A stretch of DNA of 64,000 nt from Halonatronum saccharophilum DSM 13868 (GCF_000517025.1 NZ_KI912094.1:208013-272012), one strand, 5' to 3'; counted from the stretch's first letter, positions 24,491 through 33,301 are shown. Made by a program: numbers and translations. Notes: generated from the letters alone by a model not told the origin.

Positions 24491-26611
24491 TCATTCACAG
24501 AGATGATCAACCCTTTTTTTGTACTCAGCTTTCTTGCCAGGAGCAAATCGATCTAAAGTTGACAAATAACCTGTTACCCTTCTTACTCTTCTAATTTCAC
24601 TATGTCCACAGACAGGACATTCATCATCCTCAATTATCCCTGAATGATTACATAATAAACACTCATCAATAGGAAAGTTAATACCAGCATAACCCATATC
24701 AGCTTCACTCATAGCTCTATGAATACTCTCAAGAGCTTCTATATTATCTTCAATTGCACTTGGCAATTCAATATACGATATATGTCCAGCATTTGTTAGA
24801 CTATGATATGGACCTTCTATCTTAATCTTCTCTTCAAAAGAAATATCGTGATAAACTGGAACATGGAATGAATTAGTATAGAAATCTTTATCAGTAATTC
24901 CCTCTATACTACCAAACTTGTCCTTGTCGATAGCAATAAATCTACCTGATAACCCTTCGGCAGGAGTTGCATAACAGGTAAAATTAAGGTCATATTCTTC
25001 ACTTAATCTATCTAATCTATCTTTTAAATGCTTAATTATCTTAAGCCCTAACTCTTGTGCCTCTTCACTCTCACCATGATGCTCACCTATTAGTGCTTTT
25101 AAACACTCGGCAAGACCAATAAAACCTATACTTAAGGTTCCATGCTTCATAGCTTCTTCAATACTATCATTTAAATCTAAACCTTCAGAATTGACATAGA
25201 TCCCTTGGCCCATTACAAAAGGAAGATCTTTAACCTTTAACTTTTTACATACTTCATAACGATGCATTAACTGTTTTTCACAAAGATCAATAACCTTATC
25301 AAATTTATCAAAAAATTCAATTATACTATTAGACACTATTCCTAATCTTGGTAGATTAATAGAAATCGGTGCTACATTTCCTCTTGCTTCAGGAGTATCT
25401 TCACCATGGCGATCTGCCATTACCCTACTTCTACATCCCATATAAGAGGCTTTATCTCCATGAACTTCATTAAAACTACTATCCATAAAAGAGAAGGTTG
25501 GATTCATTCTCCTTCCGGCTACCTTCAGGGCCAACCTATAAAGGTCATAATTTGGATCCTCTGGGTTAAAGTTAACACCCTTCTTCACCCTAAAGATTAA
25601 ATTAGGAAAGATTGGAGTCTCTCCATTACCTAAACCTTCACCAAAGGCCTTTAATAACTGCTCATTAATAAGACGCCCTTCAGCACTAGTATCAGTTCCA
25701 AAGTTAATAGAACTAAAAGGAACCTGCGCCCCTGCTCTAGAGTGCATAGTATTCAAATTATAAACTAAAGCTTCCATAGATTGATAAACCTCATCTACAA
25801 TAGAATCTAAATGCTTTTCTTCAAATTCACTAAGCCCTTCTTTCTCTTTCTTATCTAAAAGTTCCTTATACTCAGTTGGCACATAATTCTTCATCGACTT
25901 ATCAAACCAAGGAAAGGCTTGTCCTCCATACATATCATTTTGACAGCTCTGTAATATTATACAAGATAACATAACTGCACTAGAAATTCTCTTTGGAGGT
26001 CTAATATATCCATAACCTGTATTAAACCCCTCTTTTAAAAGTTTTTCTAAAGGAATCTGCATACAGTTGATTGTCTTTCCATAATAATCTAAATCATGTA
26101 TATGTACATCACCTTTACGATAAGCTTCTACAATATCATCTGGTATTAAATTAGATAAATAGTACTCCTTACTTGCTGCCATTCCTACCTGTAGCATCTT
26201 TGCTGAAGGAGAATTTCCTACATTGGCATTATCACGTAAAGTCTCTCTTTCTACTGTTGCTACCTGATTCATCAAATCACTCTTGGCATGTCGATAATGT
26301 GATCTCTTTTCTCTGTATATGATATAAGCTTTAGCAGTCTTAGCATGACCGGTCTCAATCAAAGCTTTTTCTACTGAATCTTGCACCTCTTCTACTGTAG
26401 GTATATCATTTCCTACCATGTCTATTAAATAACTAATAGCAATTTCCCCTACTTCTTTAGCAATATTACGATTATGACCACCTACCTCTTTAGCAGCAGA
26501 AAATATAGCATCTATAATCTTCTCTAAATCAAAAGGAACTAACCTTCCATCACGCTTTTTCACCTTAGTAAACCCATTTTTATTCAACATAGCTTCCATC
26601 GATTCTGACAT
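24491..26611 (-). CDS. nrdD: Anaerobic (class III) ribonucleoside-triphosphate reductase
   Basis: A 706-residue enzyme that makes deoxyribonucleotides without oxygen. In order: an ATP-cone (residues 10-100, 'VKKRDGRLVPFDLEKI'), the barrel with 'GNVAPISINLPRLG', a C-terminal zinc site 'CLLCNHSG..CPVCGH', and the glycyl-radical motif 'RRVTGYL' near residue 680. The start is ATG 26611 behind GGGGTGGAG. It lies 27 bases behind nrdR and shares its NrdR-controlled promoter; the activase nrdG is elsewhere in the window. Confidence 0.95.
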   Translation of the reverse strand: MSESMEAMLNKNGFTKVKKRDGRLVPFDLEKIIDAIFSAAKEVGGHNRNIAKEVGEIAISYLIDMVGNDIPTVEEVQDSVEKALIETGHAKTAKAYIIYREKRSHYRHAKSDLMNQVATVERETLRDNANVGNSPSAKMLQVGMAASKEYYLSNLIPDDIVEAYRKGDVHIHDLDYYGKTINCMQIPLEKLLKEGFNTGYGYIRPPKRISSAVMLSCIILQSCQNDMYGGQAFPWFDKSMKNYVPTEYKELLDKKEKEGLSEFEEKHLDSIVDEVYQSMEALVYNLNTMHSRAGAQVPFSSINFGTDTSAEGRLINEQLLKAFGEGLGNGETPIFPNLIFRVKKGVNFNPEDPNYDLYRLALKVAGRRMNPTFSFMDSSFNEVHGDKASYMGCRSRVMADRHGEDTPEARGNVAPISINLPRLGIVSNSIIEFFDKFDKVIDLCEKQLMHRYEVCKKLKVKDLPFVMGQGIYVNSEGLDLNDSIEEAMKHGTLSIGFIGLAECLKALIGEHHGESEEAQELGLKIIKHLKDRLDRLSEEYDLNFTCYATPAEGLSGRFIAIDKDKFGSIEGITDKDFYTNSFHVPVYHDISFEEKIKIEGPYHSLTNAGHISYIELPSAIEDNIEALESIHRAMSEADMGYAGINFPIDECLLCNHSGIIEDDECPVCGHSEIRRVRRVTGYLSTLDRFAPGKKAEYKKRVDHLCE

Positions 26612-26638
26612 AAACTCCACCCCTTATTATAATTTAAA

Positions 26639-27091
26639 TCACTTATTTAATAACCTATCCAGCTCTTTTCTAAAATTATCAATATCTTTAAATTGACGAT
26701 AAACTGATGCAAATCGTATATAAGCCACTTCATCAATATTACTCAAAAAATCCATCACTAACTCACCAATTACTGTGCTCTCAACCTCGTCTTCCATAGT
26801 ATTTCTTATTCTTTGCTCAACAGAATTAACTATTCCCTCAATCTGCTCACGAGATACAGGCCTCTTCTCACAAGATCTCAATAGACCTTCTAACACCTTA
26901 TTTCTATCAAATCGCTCCCTGCTTCCATCCCTTTTAACTACCATAATCGGTAGTTGATCTATTCTTTCATAAGTAGTAAAGCGCTTATTACAGCTTAAAC
27001 ACTCTCTTCTTCGTCTGATTGTTGTGTTCTCTTCAGTAGATCTAGAGTCTATTACCTTACTCTCAACGTCGGTACAGTATGGACACTTCAA
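26639..27091 (-). CDS. nrdR: Transcriptional repressor NrdR
   Basis: A 150-residue repressor of ribonucleotide reductase genes. The N-terminal zinc ribbon is 'CPYC' plus 'CLSCNKRF', followed by an ATP-cone ('[20 protein letters not shown]', residues 50-140) that senses dATP/ATP. The start is set at TTG 27091: GGAGG precedes it by a normal distance and the product then begins 'MKCPYC' as in relatives. A longer frame up to 27232 would run through the promoter and operators. It autoregulates and controls nrdD behind it. Confidence 0.94.
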   Translation of the reverse strand: MKCPYCTDVESKVIDSRSTEENTTIRRRRECLSCNKRFTTYERIDQLPIMVVKRDGSRERFDRNKVLEGLLRSCEKRPVSREQIEGIVNSVEQRIRNTMEDEVESTVIGELVMDFLSNIDEVAYIRFASVYRQFKDIDNFRKELDRLLNK

Positions 27092-27133
27092 AGACTTACC
27101 TCCCTCCTGAAAATCTTCCCCAAAAGGAAAAAT

Positions 27134-27186
27134 GCACAATATATTGTGCACTTTTAAATAATACCACACTATATATAATATGTCCA
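27134..27186 (-). promoter_or_regulatory. nrdR-nrdD promoter with two NrdR boxes
   Basis: Box 1 (27134-27149, GCACAATATATTGTGC) and box 2 (27166-27181, ACACTATATATAATAT) both fit the NrdR consensus ACACwATATATwGTGT, box 2 with two mismatches. Their starts are 32 bases apart, the known three-turn spacing. The promoter is TGGACA (27181-27186) and TATTAT (27158-27163), 17 bases apart. Box 2 overlaps the spacer and box 1 the start region, which suits repression. Confidence 0.8.
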
Positions 27187-27346
27187 ACACTGTAAAAAAT
27201 AAATATAGCTTGTTTTTAGTAATTAACTTCAATTAGAATTGATTATCTTATCAATACAAGAAATTTTATTTTCCTAAATTTAAAAACAATAAAAATGATA
27301 TTCAAAGATCTAGATGGAGTCAACCATCTTCTTAGATAAAAGTTAA

Positions 27347-27496
27347 TTATGATAACGGATCTTGATCTTTTACTACAATAAGCTTAACTTTACTTCCACC
27401 ATCTTCATTAATAGCCTCTTCCATATTTTTAAGTTTGTCCAACTCATTCATATCTAAGTTAGCTAGCCTACCATTAAATTTTTCTTTTAAAGACAC
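27347..27496 (-). CDS. Small acidic protein (49 residues), unknown
   Basis: GTG at 27496 follows AAAGGAGGAGTAGAG. The product begins 'MSLKEKFNGRLANLDMNELD' and ends 'VKLIVVKDQDPLS'. It is charged and soluble, with a helical first half and a beta-like 'KVKLIVVKD' end. It lies between nrdR and the PRC-barrel gene on the same strand. The ribosome site and codon use support a real gene; no family recognised. Confidence 0.6.
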   Translation of the reverse strand: MSLKEKFNGRLANLDMNELDKLKNMEEAINEDGGSKVKLIVVKDQDPLS

Positions 27497-27646
27497 CTCT
27501 ACTCCTCCTTTATATTTAAACTATATATACTATTTTTTGTAGTTAAGCTTTTTATATTCATTAATTTTAGTAACAAGTTGTGGAAAATGAGTAATGGATA
27601 AATTGAAAAATTCAAATCTCTAACCCTTTACTTATAACTATTAATA

Positions 27647-27907
27647 CTAATCATTAACTAAAGCATCCCCCAATCCAGCTACTCTTACCAAAATCACATC
27701 ATCACCGATTCTGTGTATATCATTCCACTTAATATAAATCTCCTCATTGGCCCCAAAGAATTTAAACCCTTTTCCTTCCTTTGGTACTGAAATACCCTTA
27801 ACTTTACCTTCTACTAAATCAATATCTATATCTACTATCATCCCTAATTTCTGTCCGTTATTAATATTTACTACCTCTTTTAACTTTAATTCAGAAGTTT
27901 TAATCAT
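27647..27907 (-). CDS. YlmC/YmxH-family PRC-barrel protein
   Basis: An 86-residue protein made of one PRC-barrel: 'MIKTSELKLKEVVNINNGQKLGMIVDIDIDLVEGKVKGI', then 'IKWNDIHRIGDDVILVRV'. This matches the YlmC/YmxH family, common in spore formers and often under forespore or mother-cell control. Its position next to spoIIR and sigG is a known arrangement. Function unknown beyond a link with sporulation. Confidence 0.8.
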   Translation of the reverse strand: MIKTSELKLKEVVNINNGQKLGMIVDIDIDLVEGKVKGISVPKEGKGFKFFGANEEIYIKWNDIHRIGDDVILVRVAGLGDALVND

Positions 27908-27997
27908 AATATCTCCCCTCCACTATCTCTCATTATTTTCTATTCTTATTATATGTTTCAAACATAAGTTTGTTACATCTAATTTATAAAAATAAAA

Positions 27998-28024
27998 AGC
28001 CATCAACTTAATTTGCTGACGGCT
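27998..28024 (-). terminator. Terminator of sigG-spoIIR
   Basis: AGCCGTCAGC / GTTGATGGCT stem with G-T pairs and a TTTTTATTTTT tail on the minus strand; it overlaps the last codons of spoIIR. Confidence 0.75.
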
Positions 28025-28727
28025 CTTTACTATTAGGGGAAAACAACCTATTAATACCTGGAAAAGAACTTTCTAAAATATTAGCTAATCTAAGTTTAGA
28101 TTTAACCCAATTAGGATTTTCTCGTACTAACTCTACTGCTTTAAACCTAAATTCTACTTCCATTCCATTTACTAACCTATCTTCTTTAGAAATATCCTTT
28201 TTTTCCTTATCAGATATTTCTTCAGTAGAATCTATAAAACATAAAGGTGGGAAAAGTACACACCACCAATTATTTCCTAAGCCTTCTCCTATAACAACCT
28301 TTAGCGCCTTATAGTTTCCAGAATTTAATTCTGTATTGCCATAACTTCTTTTAGGAAAATAGAACTCTCCTATCTCTACCTCTACATTATAACCGTTGTT
28401 ATACTCTTTCAACTTACTCTCTACTACCTCTTTTATTGTAAATAGATTACTTTCTAAAAACAATTTAGCTTCTAAAGGGTTCTCCAATGAAGCAAAGAGA
28501 GTTGAAGTTTTATTAACTATATCTTCTTTAACCTCTCTTTTGATTCTTTGATCCTTAAAAGAGTTACTATTAGCAATTATATGTAACCTCAATAGATCAT
28601 CAGTGCTATACTCTTTATGTAACCCTTCTATCTTAACTCCACTTTTCATCCCAAAGATAAATAAAGAGCTTATAATCAAAACTATTAAGATTATAAAGGG
28701 AACCCTTTTCATATTAATCCTCCTCAA
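28008..28727 (-). CDS. spoIIR: Stage II sporulation protein R
   Basis: A 239-residue exported signalling protein that passes from the forespore to trigger SpoIIGA cleavage of pro-sigma-E. An N-terminal signal/anchor lies at residues 8-25. Family hallmarks: 'LLRLHIIANSNSFKDQRIK', 'YKALKVVIGEGLGNNWWCVL' and 'FPPLCF'. It overlaps the end of sigG by four bases. Its receptor spoIIGA and target sigE are also in this window at 45657-47321. Confidence 0.93.
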   Translation of the reverse strand: MRRINMKRVPFIILIVLIISSLFIFGMKSGVKIEGLHKEYSTDDLLRLHIIANSNSFKDQRIKREVKEDIVNKTSTLFASLENPLEAKLFLESNLFTIKEVVESKLKEYNNGYNVEVEIGEFYFPKRSYGNTELNSGNYKALKVVIGEGLGNNWWCVLFPPLCFIDSTEEISDKEKKDISKEDRLVNGMEVEFRFKAVELVRENPNWVKSKLRLANILESSFPGINRLFSPNSKEPSAN

Positions 28728-29503
28728 TCTTCTCTAACATACTTCTTTAGATTATCCAAAGCTGCTTTTTCTAACCTAGATACCTGAGCTTGGGATATAC
28801 CTATACTTCCTGCTACTTCCATTTGAGTCTTTCCTTCATAAAACCTTAAGATTAAAATCAATTTCTCTCTTCTGTCTAATTTTCTTAAGGCTTCTCTAAC
28901 TGCAATACCTTCTAACCAATTACCATCCTCCTTTTTACTGTCACTTACTTGATCCATAACATAGATAGGGTCTCCACCATCATGATATATTGGTTCAAAG
29001 AGCGAAATAGGATCTTGAATTGCATCTAAGGCATATACTATATCCTCTCTTGGAATACCTAACTCCTCTGCTACTTCAGATAAATTAGGCTCCTTAGTTC
29101 CTTTACTCTCTAAATTCTCTTTCATCTGTAATGCTTTATAAGCTGTATCGCGTAATGAACGACTGACTCTTATAGGATTATTATCCCTAAGATGACGTTT
29201 TATCTCTCCAATTATCATAGGTACTGCATAAGTAGAGAATTTAACATTTTTACTTAGATCAAAGTTATCAATTGCCTTCATTAACCCAATACAACCTACT
29301 TGAAAAAGATCGTCAATTGATTCTCCACGGTTATTGAACCTTTGTAATACACTTAAGACTAAACGTAAATTGCCTCCTACTATCTCATTTCTTGATGGTT
29401 CATGCCCACCTTGCATCTTTTTAAATAGCTTTCTCATCTCTTTATTGGATAGAACGGGTAATTCAGAAGTATTTACTCCACAAATTTCTACTTTCTTTCC
29501 CAT
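28724..29503 (-). CDS. sigG: Forespore sigma factor G
   Basis: A 259-residue sigma-70-family factor for late forespore genes. The start 'MGKKVEICGVNTSELPVL' is diagnostic for SigG. Region 2 ('NLRLVLSVLQRFNNRGESID'), region 3 and region 4 ('TQMEVAGSIGISQAQVSRLE') are intact. A sigma-F-type promoter lies upstream. Unlike in Bacillus, it is not behind spoIIGA-sigE but translationally coupled to spoIIR. Confidence 0.95.
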   Translation of the reverse strand: MGKKVEICGVNTSELPVLSNKEMRKLFKKMQGGHEPSRNEIVGGNLRLVLSVLQRFNNRGESIDDLFQVGCIGLMKAIDNFDLSKNVKFSTYAVPMIIGEIKRHLRDNNPIRVSRSLRDTAYKALQMKENLESKGTKEPNLSEVAEELGIPREDIVYALDAIQDPISLFEPIYHDGGDPIYVMDQVSDSKKEDGNWLEGIAVREALRKLDRREKLILILRFYEGKTQMEVAGSIGISQAQVSRLEKAALDNLKKYVRED

Positions 29504-29546
29504 TTACCACCCTCCTACTTATTACCAAATTAAAACTTCCACTAAC

Positions 29547-29575
29547 AGTATTCTCAGTAATAATAATATATATAC
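29547..29575 (-). promoter_or_regulatory. Sigma-F/sigma-G-type promoter of sigG-spoIIR
   Basis: On the minus strand GTATA (29571-29575) and GAGAATACT (29547-29555) are 15 bases apart. They match the sigma-F/G pattern GnATA and GGnnAnAnT except for one base. Transcription would start about 40 bases before the sigG ATG. Confidence 0.6.
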
Positions 29576-29677
29576 ATCCATTTTTTGTTATAAGTTTCTT
29601 TCTTTACTATCTGTAACAATTTAACACGGGCCAACATACCTTATATCAAATTAAATAAAAGAAAGGAGGTATAAAAG

Positions 29678-30208
29678 GTGCCAACACCATTAGAAATTGC
29701 CAACGAATTGTTAAAAAATGAAGAAGCTAACCAATCCTTATACCGACAACTTCTAGAAGCAGTAACAGCTCCTAAATATGTTAGAGCTGTTGAAAGCTTG
29801 CGCACACTACAAACCAGACAGCTTTCTATTCTAAATAATCTTATTGATGATCTAGCTGATGAAGAAATACCACCACCAGAGGAACGCTTCTATGCCCAAC
29901 ATGTATTACAACCTGGAGAAACCCTTCAGATGCTAGCTACAATGTATAATACAACTGTAGCTAGAATTAGACAGTTAAATCCTAGATTACCTGCAACACC
30001 ACAGGCAGGTCAAGTAATTAATTTACCAATTGAGATACCCAGACCACCTGCTGGAAGCCTTAGATATCATGTGCAACGTAGTGATACTTTATTCCACATT
30101 GCACAAAAATATGGAACAGATGTGGCTACACTTGTTCGTTTAAATAACATAGCTGATCCTGATGTAATATTCCCAGGTAGGATATTAATTATTCCTAGAC
30201 CACGATAA
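29678..30208 (+). CDS. Double LysM-domain protein
   Basis: A 176-residue protein with GTG start behind GAAAGGAGG. Residues 1-65 are a helical bundle ('LLKNEEANQSLYRQLLEAVT'). Two LysM domains follow ('HVLQPGETLQMLATMYNTTV', 'HVQRSDTLFHIAQKYGTDV', each ending in a '.I.IP' strand). No signal peptide, so it may be spore-coat associated or otherwise exported. It is divergent from sigG. A TTGGCCC-type motif lies in its leader and a MITE-like element follows its stop. Confidence 0.8.
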   Translation: MPTPLEIANELLKNEEANQSLYRQLLEAVTAPKYVRAVESLRTLQTRQLSILNNLIDDLADEEIPPPEERFYAQHVLQPGETLQMLATMYNTTVARIRQLNPRLPATPQAGQVINLPIEIPRPPAGSLRYHVQRSDTLFHIAQKYGTDVATLVRLNNIADPDVIFPGRILIIPRPR

Positions 30209-30217
30209 TTTATATAG

Positions 30218-30393
30218 AAATAAAGTGTCACTTTCGTGCCACTAGTAATGGGTGAAGAGTAATGAGTAAAATCAAAATCTCAAAACCTCTTATAAGTCTT
30301 AGATAACAAAGGGTTTTCTGTTTTCTTAAGATTTTACCCATTACTCATTACTGATTACTCATCACCAGTAATAAAGCTCCGCTTTATTACTAA
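30218..30393 (+). mobile_element. MITE-like element, copy B
   Basis: About 176 bases matching the reverse complement of 19454-19631. Left end AATAAAGTGTCACTTTCGTG, right end CGCTTTATTACTA. It starts 10 bases past the LysM stop codon. A shrunken relative (GTGGCACTTTATTACTAG) lies at 35460-35477. Confidence 0.65.
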
Positions 30394-30418
30394 TAATTAT
30401 CACTATACAAAAACAAAG

Positions 30419-30448
30419 AGGATTGAGATCATTAATGATCTCAATCCT
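30419..30448 (-). terminator. Terminator of cbiX
   Basis: Perfect AGGATTGAGATCATT / AATGATCTCAATCCT palindrome overlapping the cbiX stop codon, with a CTTTGTTTTTG tail on the minus strand. Confidence 0.85.
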
Positions 30449-30803
30449 CTTTTATCATATTTATAATCATATCTCTAAATAAATCACTTCCACCTAAATG
30501 CTCTTTCAACTTAAAATCAACCTTTGGATATTTTACTTCTGCCTTCTTTATTAGCCTTGGTATATCCCCCTTTACATGCTTTCCTGAAAATACAAAGAGA
30601 GGAATGATTAAAATTCTACCTACCTCAACCTCTTCTACCAAGTAACTTAAACCAGTCCAAAAATTAGGTTGTCCAAATTCTAAAGTAGTTCCTATTACTA
30701 ACTTATTACTCTGCTCTTGTATAGCTTTTGCTAAACTTTTAAGCTCTTTTTGTCCTATCGTAGACTTACTACCATGGCTTAATAAAATAATACCTTCTTT
30801 CAA
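30441..30803 (-). CDS. cbiX: Sirohydrochlorin cobaltochelatase, small CbiX type
   Basis: A 120-residue single-domain chelatase that inserts cobalt (or iron) into sirohydrochlorin. The metal-binding histidines are in 'ILLSHGSKS' (H10) and 'PLFVFSGKHVKGDIP' (about residue 75). The length fits the short, dimeric CbiX form. It is not in an operon but belongs functionally with the B12 genes 4 kb away. Iron chelation for sirohaem is an alternative. Confidence 0.85.
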   Translation of the reverse strand: MKEGIILLSHGSKSTIGQKELKSLAKAIQEQSNKLVIGTTLEFGQPNFWTGLSYLVEEVEVGRILIIPLFVFSGKHVKGDIPRLIKKAEVKYPKVDFKLKEHLGGSDLFRDMIINMIKED

Positions 30804-31032
30804 TTCAAAACCTCCTTAAAATATACTCTTTCTTAATAACTTATTATTGAAAAAGCATTAGAACTCCTTCACAATATCTTTTGAATATTAAATTTTATCT
30901 AAAGATTGTAAATTATTTTTAGTATGTAGCAGGAATTAAGTAGTCTATACGAGAATAAATTAACCTAAAGAAGTACTTTATATTATCTTTTTCAACAAAA
31001 AACGTGATCTTTCATATAAAGGTGGTGATTTA

Positions 31033-31437
31033 ATGATTAATTTTAGTACTAGATTAGAAAAGGAAAGACAAAAAAAGAATTTAACTCAACGGGGATTGGC
31101 CCTAGAATTAGGTTGGAGTGTTTCAGAAGTTGCTTTTTTAGAATTAGGCGATAAAAAACCCGATTTAGAAACTCTTAATACTTTAGCCGATTACTTTAAT
31201 GTATCCGTTGATTATTTGATTGGAAGATGCGATAAACCTAAAAATGCTAACCAAAAAATTAAAGAAGTTCTAGCAAAAGATCCCGCATTACATGGGTTTT
31301 GGGAAGAGATATCTAAAAGAGAGGATTTACAACTACTATTTAAACAGACTAGAGATTTAAGCCCAAAATCCATCTATAGAGTTATAGAAATTATTAAAAC
31401 AATAGAAGAAGAAGAAAGGGAACAATATGGAGGATAA
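31033..31437 (+). CDS. XRE-family helix-turn-helix regulator
   Basis: A 134-residue protein. Residues 6-60 form an XRE HTH ('LEKERQKKNLTQRGLALELG', 'VAFLELGDKKPDLETLNTLA', 'FNVSVDYLIGR'). The C-terminal half is helical and charged, likely for dimerisation. It overlaps the ImmA-like gene by 11 bases. Such Xre/COG2856 pairs act as phage-type repressor plus protease, or as toxin-antitoxin-like modules. Confidence 0.85.
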   Translation: MINFSTRLEKERQKKNLTQRGLALELGWSVSEVAFLELGDKKPDLETLNTLADYFNVSVDYLIGRCDKPKNANQKIKEVLAKDPALHGFWEEISKREDLQLLFKQTRDLSPKSIYRVIEIIKTIEEEEREQYGG

Positions 31438-31771
31438 TAGAGAAAAGATCGATAAACTTAAAAAACCTCTTGGACAAGATATAGAGTCTTTTACCCAATG
31501 GGCCAACGACTCTAATATTTTTTCAAAGATAACCCGCTTAAACCCAGAATTATGGGGTTTTGTTTATCGATCTAGCAATCATAACTACTATATAATAATT
31601 AATAAGGACCTAAGCCACGAAATACAACAAAAGGTCTTTATCCATGAAGTAAAACATATAATTTCCGATATGCCCACCAAACCTTACCTTATAGGTTTAG
31701 ATATGCAACATTCAGGTTTTGAAAAAAAAGCCGATCTCTTTGCCCAAAATCATCTAAATAAACTTAAATAA
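31427..31771 (+). CDS. ImmA/IrrE-family metallopeptidase, small
   Basis: A 114-residue protein with the zinc motif HEVKH (HExxH) near residue 73, followed by 'FEKKADLFAQNHL', whose Glu fits the third ligand of this family (E..A..FA). In ICEBs1 the related ImmA cleaves its repressor partner; the XRE protein upstream is the obvious partner here. No recombinase or phage gene is nearby, so it is either a relic or a stand-alone regulatory pair. Confidence 0.8.
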   Translation: MEDNREKIDKLKKPLGQDIESFTQWANDSNIFSKITRLNPELWGFVYRSSNHNYYIIINKDLSHEIQQKVFIHEVKHIISDMPTKPYLIGLDMQHSGFEKKADLFAQNHLNKLK

Positions 31772-31780
31772 TTAATATAA

Positions 31781-31850
31781 TAGCAGGAGTATAAAATTAG
31801 AGAATTCTAATCCTAAACCTCTAATTCCAAACTCCTGCTATTTCTCTTTA
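31781..31850. terminator. Bidirectional terminator between ImmA-like and LRR genes
   Basis: TAGCAGGAGT / ACTCCTGCTA outer arms with inner ATTAGAG / CTCTAAT pairing. T-rich on the plus side (TTTCTCTTT). It separates two convergent genes. Confidence 0.75.
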
Positions 31851-31866
31851 AGACTGTTATTTTAAT

Positions 31867-33045
31867 TTAGTATATTACTACAACACCTCTTTGCTCAAGC
31901 TCACTAATCACCTCTAAAGATTCTAAGCCTTTAGAAATATCTATATTATTACCCTCTATATTAACCCACTCTAAAGCCTCTAATTCTACTAGTTTGCTAA
32001 TTTTAGTTAAATTATTATCCTTAAGATTAAGCCTCTTTAGACTATTTAATTCTTTCAAAGAAGTAATCTCATCAACTTGATTATTTTCTAAATTCAAACC
32101 TTCCAAAGCCTTCAAATTACTTAAAAAAACTAAATCATTTATCTGATTATCCTCTAAATTAAGAACTTTTAAACTATCTAGACCAGCTAAAAAATCTACT
32201 CGCTCTAATTTATTTCCCTTTAAGTTAAGACGATTTAAACTTGGAAGCTTAAGTGAATAACCAGAGTCTACTACTTGATTATTTGCAAGGTTTAGACCTT
32301 CTAAATCATTAAGATCAGCTAAGATCTCTATATTACTTACTTTATTTCCTCTAAGATCTAACCACCTTAGCTCTTCAATATTTGCTAGAGCAGATAAGTC
32401 ACTTACTCTATTATTCCTTAAATTAAGTCCATATAAATAATTAAGATTACTTAAACTATTTATATCATCTATCTGATTATTACTCAAATTCACTACCTTT
32501 AAGTTGTTAAAATATTTTATATCTTCAAGATCTGCAAGTTCTTTGGCCCTAAAATCAACCCTCTCTAACTCTGATATATCTCCCAAATAAATATCCTCAT
32601 CATCTCTTTCTAAAGCCTTCCTGACTGCTTTTTCAAAATTAGCATCCTTAAATTCTAATTTTAAATTTGTAAAATAAACTCTTACAATCTTATCCTTATC
32701 TATAACTACTTCCTTCTTAGGGTTATCACTATATCTCTGCTCTTTAGACCAAAAGACAAAACCTTCTGCACCGTCTGCTTCTAACTTAACTACTTCACCT
32801 TCTTTGTATCTATGACCTGCTCCTGCTAAGTTAATACTGCCCTCACCTTTAACCTCAACAGTTAAAGTATATTCACTTAACCCACCCTTATTATCAACTT
32901 GTAATGACTCTTTACTATTATTAAATACAAAAATAAATACTATAAAGATTAAAACTACTAAAGAGGTAATTAATATTTTATTCCTTTTTGTCTCCCGCCT
33001 CTCCGCTCTCTTTCTCCTGTCGTTCTCCTCATTATCTAGTTCCAT
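31867..33045 (-). CDS. Membrane-anchored leucine-rich-repeat protein, internalin-like
   Basis: A 392-residue protein with a basic N-terminus, a membrane anchor at residues 24-42, a beta repeat domain at 60-130 ('YTLTVEVKGEGSINLAGAG', 'EGFVFWSKEQRY') and then about nine 22-residue leucine-rich repeats ('L..L..L.LRNN.VSDLS.L'). The architecture is that of surface or periplasmic interaction proteins. No catalytic motif; the ligand cannot be predicted. Monocistronic. Confidence 0.82.
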   Translation of the reverse strand: MELDNEENDRRKRAERRETKRNKILITSLVVLIFIVFIFVFNNSKESLQVDNKGGLSEYTLTVEVKGEGSINLAGAGHRYKEGEVVKLEADGAEGFVFWSKEQRYSDNPKKEVVIDKDKIVRVYFTNLKLEFKDANFEKAVRKALERDDEDIYLGDISELERVDFRAKELADLEDIKYFNNLKVVNLSNNQIDDINSLSNLNYLYGLNLRNNRVSDLSALANIEELRWLDLRGNKVSNIEILADLNDLEGLNLANNQVVDSGYSLKLPSLNRLNLKGNKLERVDFLAGLDSLKVLNLEDNQINDLVFLSNLKALEGLNLENNQVDEITSLKELNSLKRLNLKDNNLTKISKLVELEALEWVNIEGNNIDISKGLESLEVISELEQRGVVVIY

Positions 33046-33234
33046 CTTATCTCCTCCTATAAGTTTATATATTTTAATGATTATTTTATTTAAGACAATT
33101 AACTAAACAGAACTCCTTCCTCTATTGTACATTTATTAATTATTATAATTTTTCTCCCCCTTAATCCTTCAGAGTAACTTAAACCATTTAATATCTTGTC
33201 TTGATTAATAAATTTATACAAAAAAGAAAATAAT

Positions 33235-33262
33235 CCTGCCTAAAATTAAATTTAAGCAGAAT
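33235..33262 (-). terminator. Terminator of the alcohol dehydrogenase gene
   Basis: Stem CTGCTTAAA / TTTTAGGCAG with G-T pairs and an ATTATTTTCTTTTTT tail on the minus strand. Confidence 0.65.
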
Positions 33263-33301
33263 TTCATTAAAATATAATCACTACTTATTTTTTCTAAAGT
33301 T

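Noticed and set aside
27092-27232. 47-residue N-terminal extension of NrdR
   Set aside because: It reads through the promoter and both NrdR boxes; the TTG at 27091 has a proper ribosome site and gives the family's first residues.
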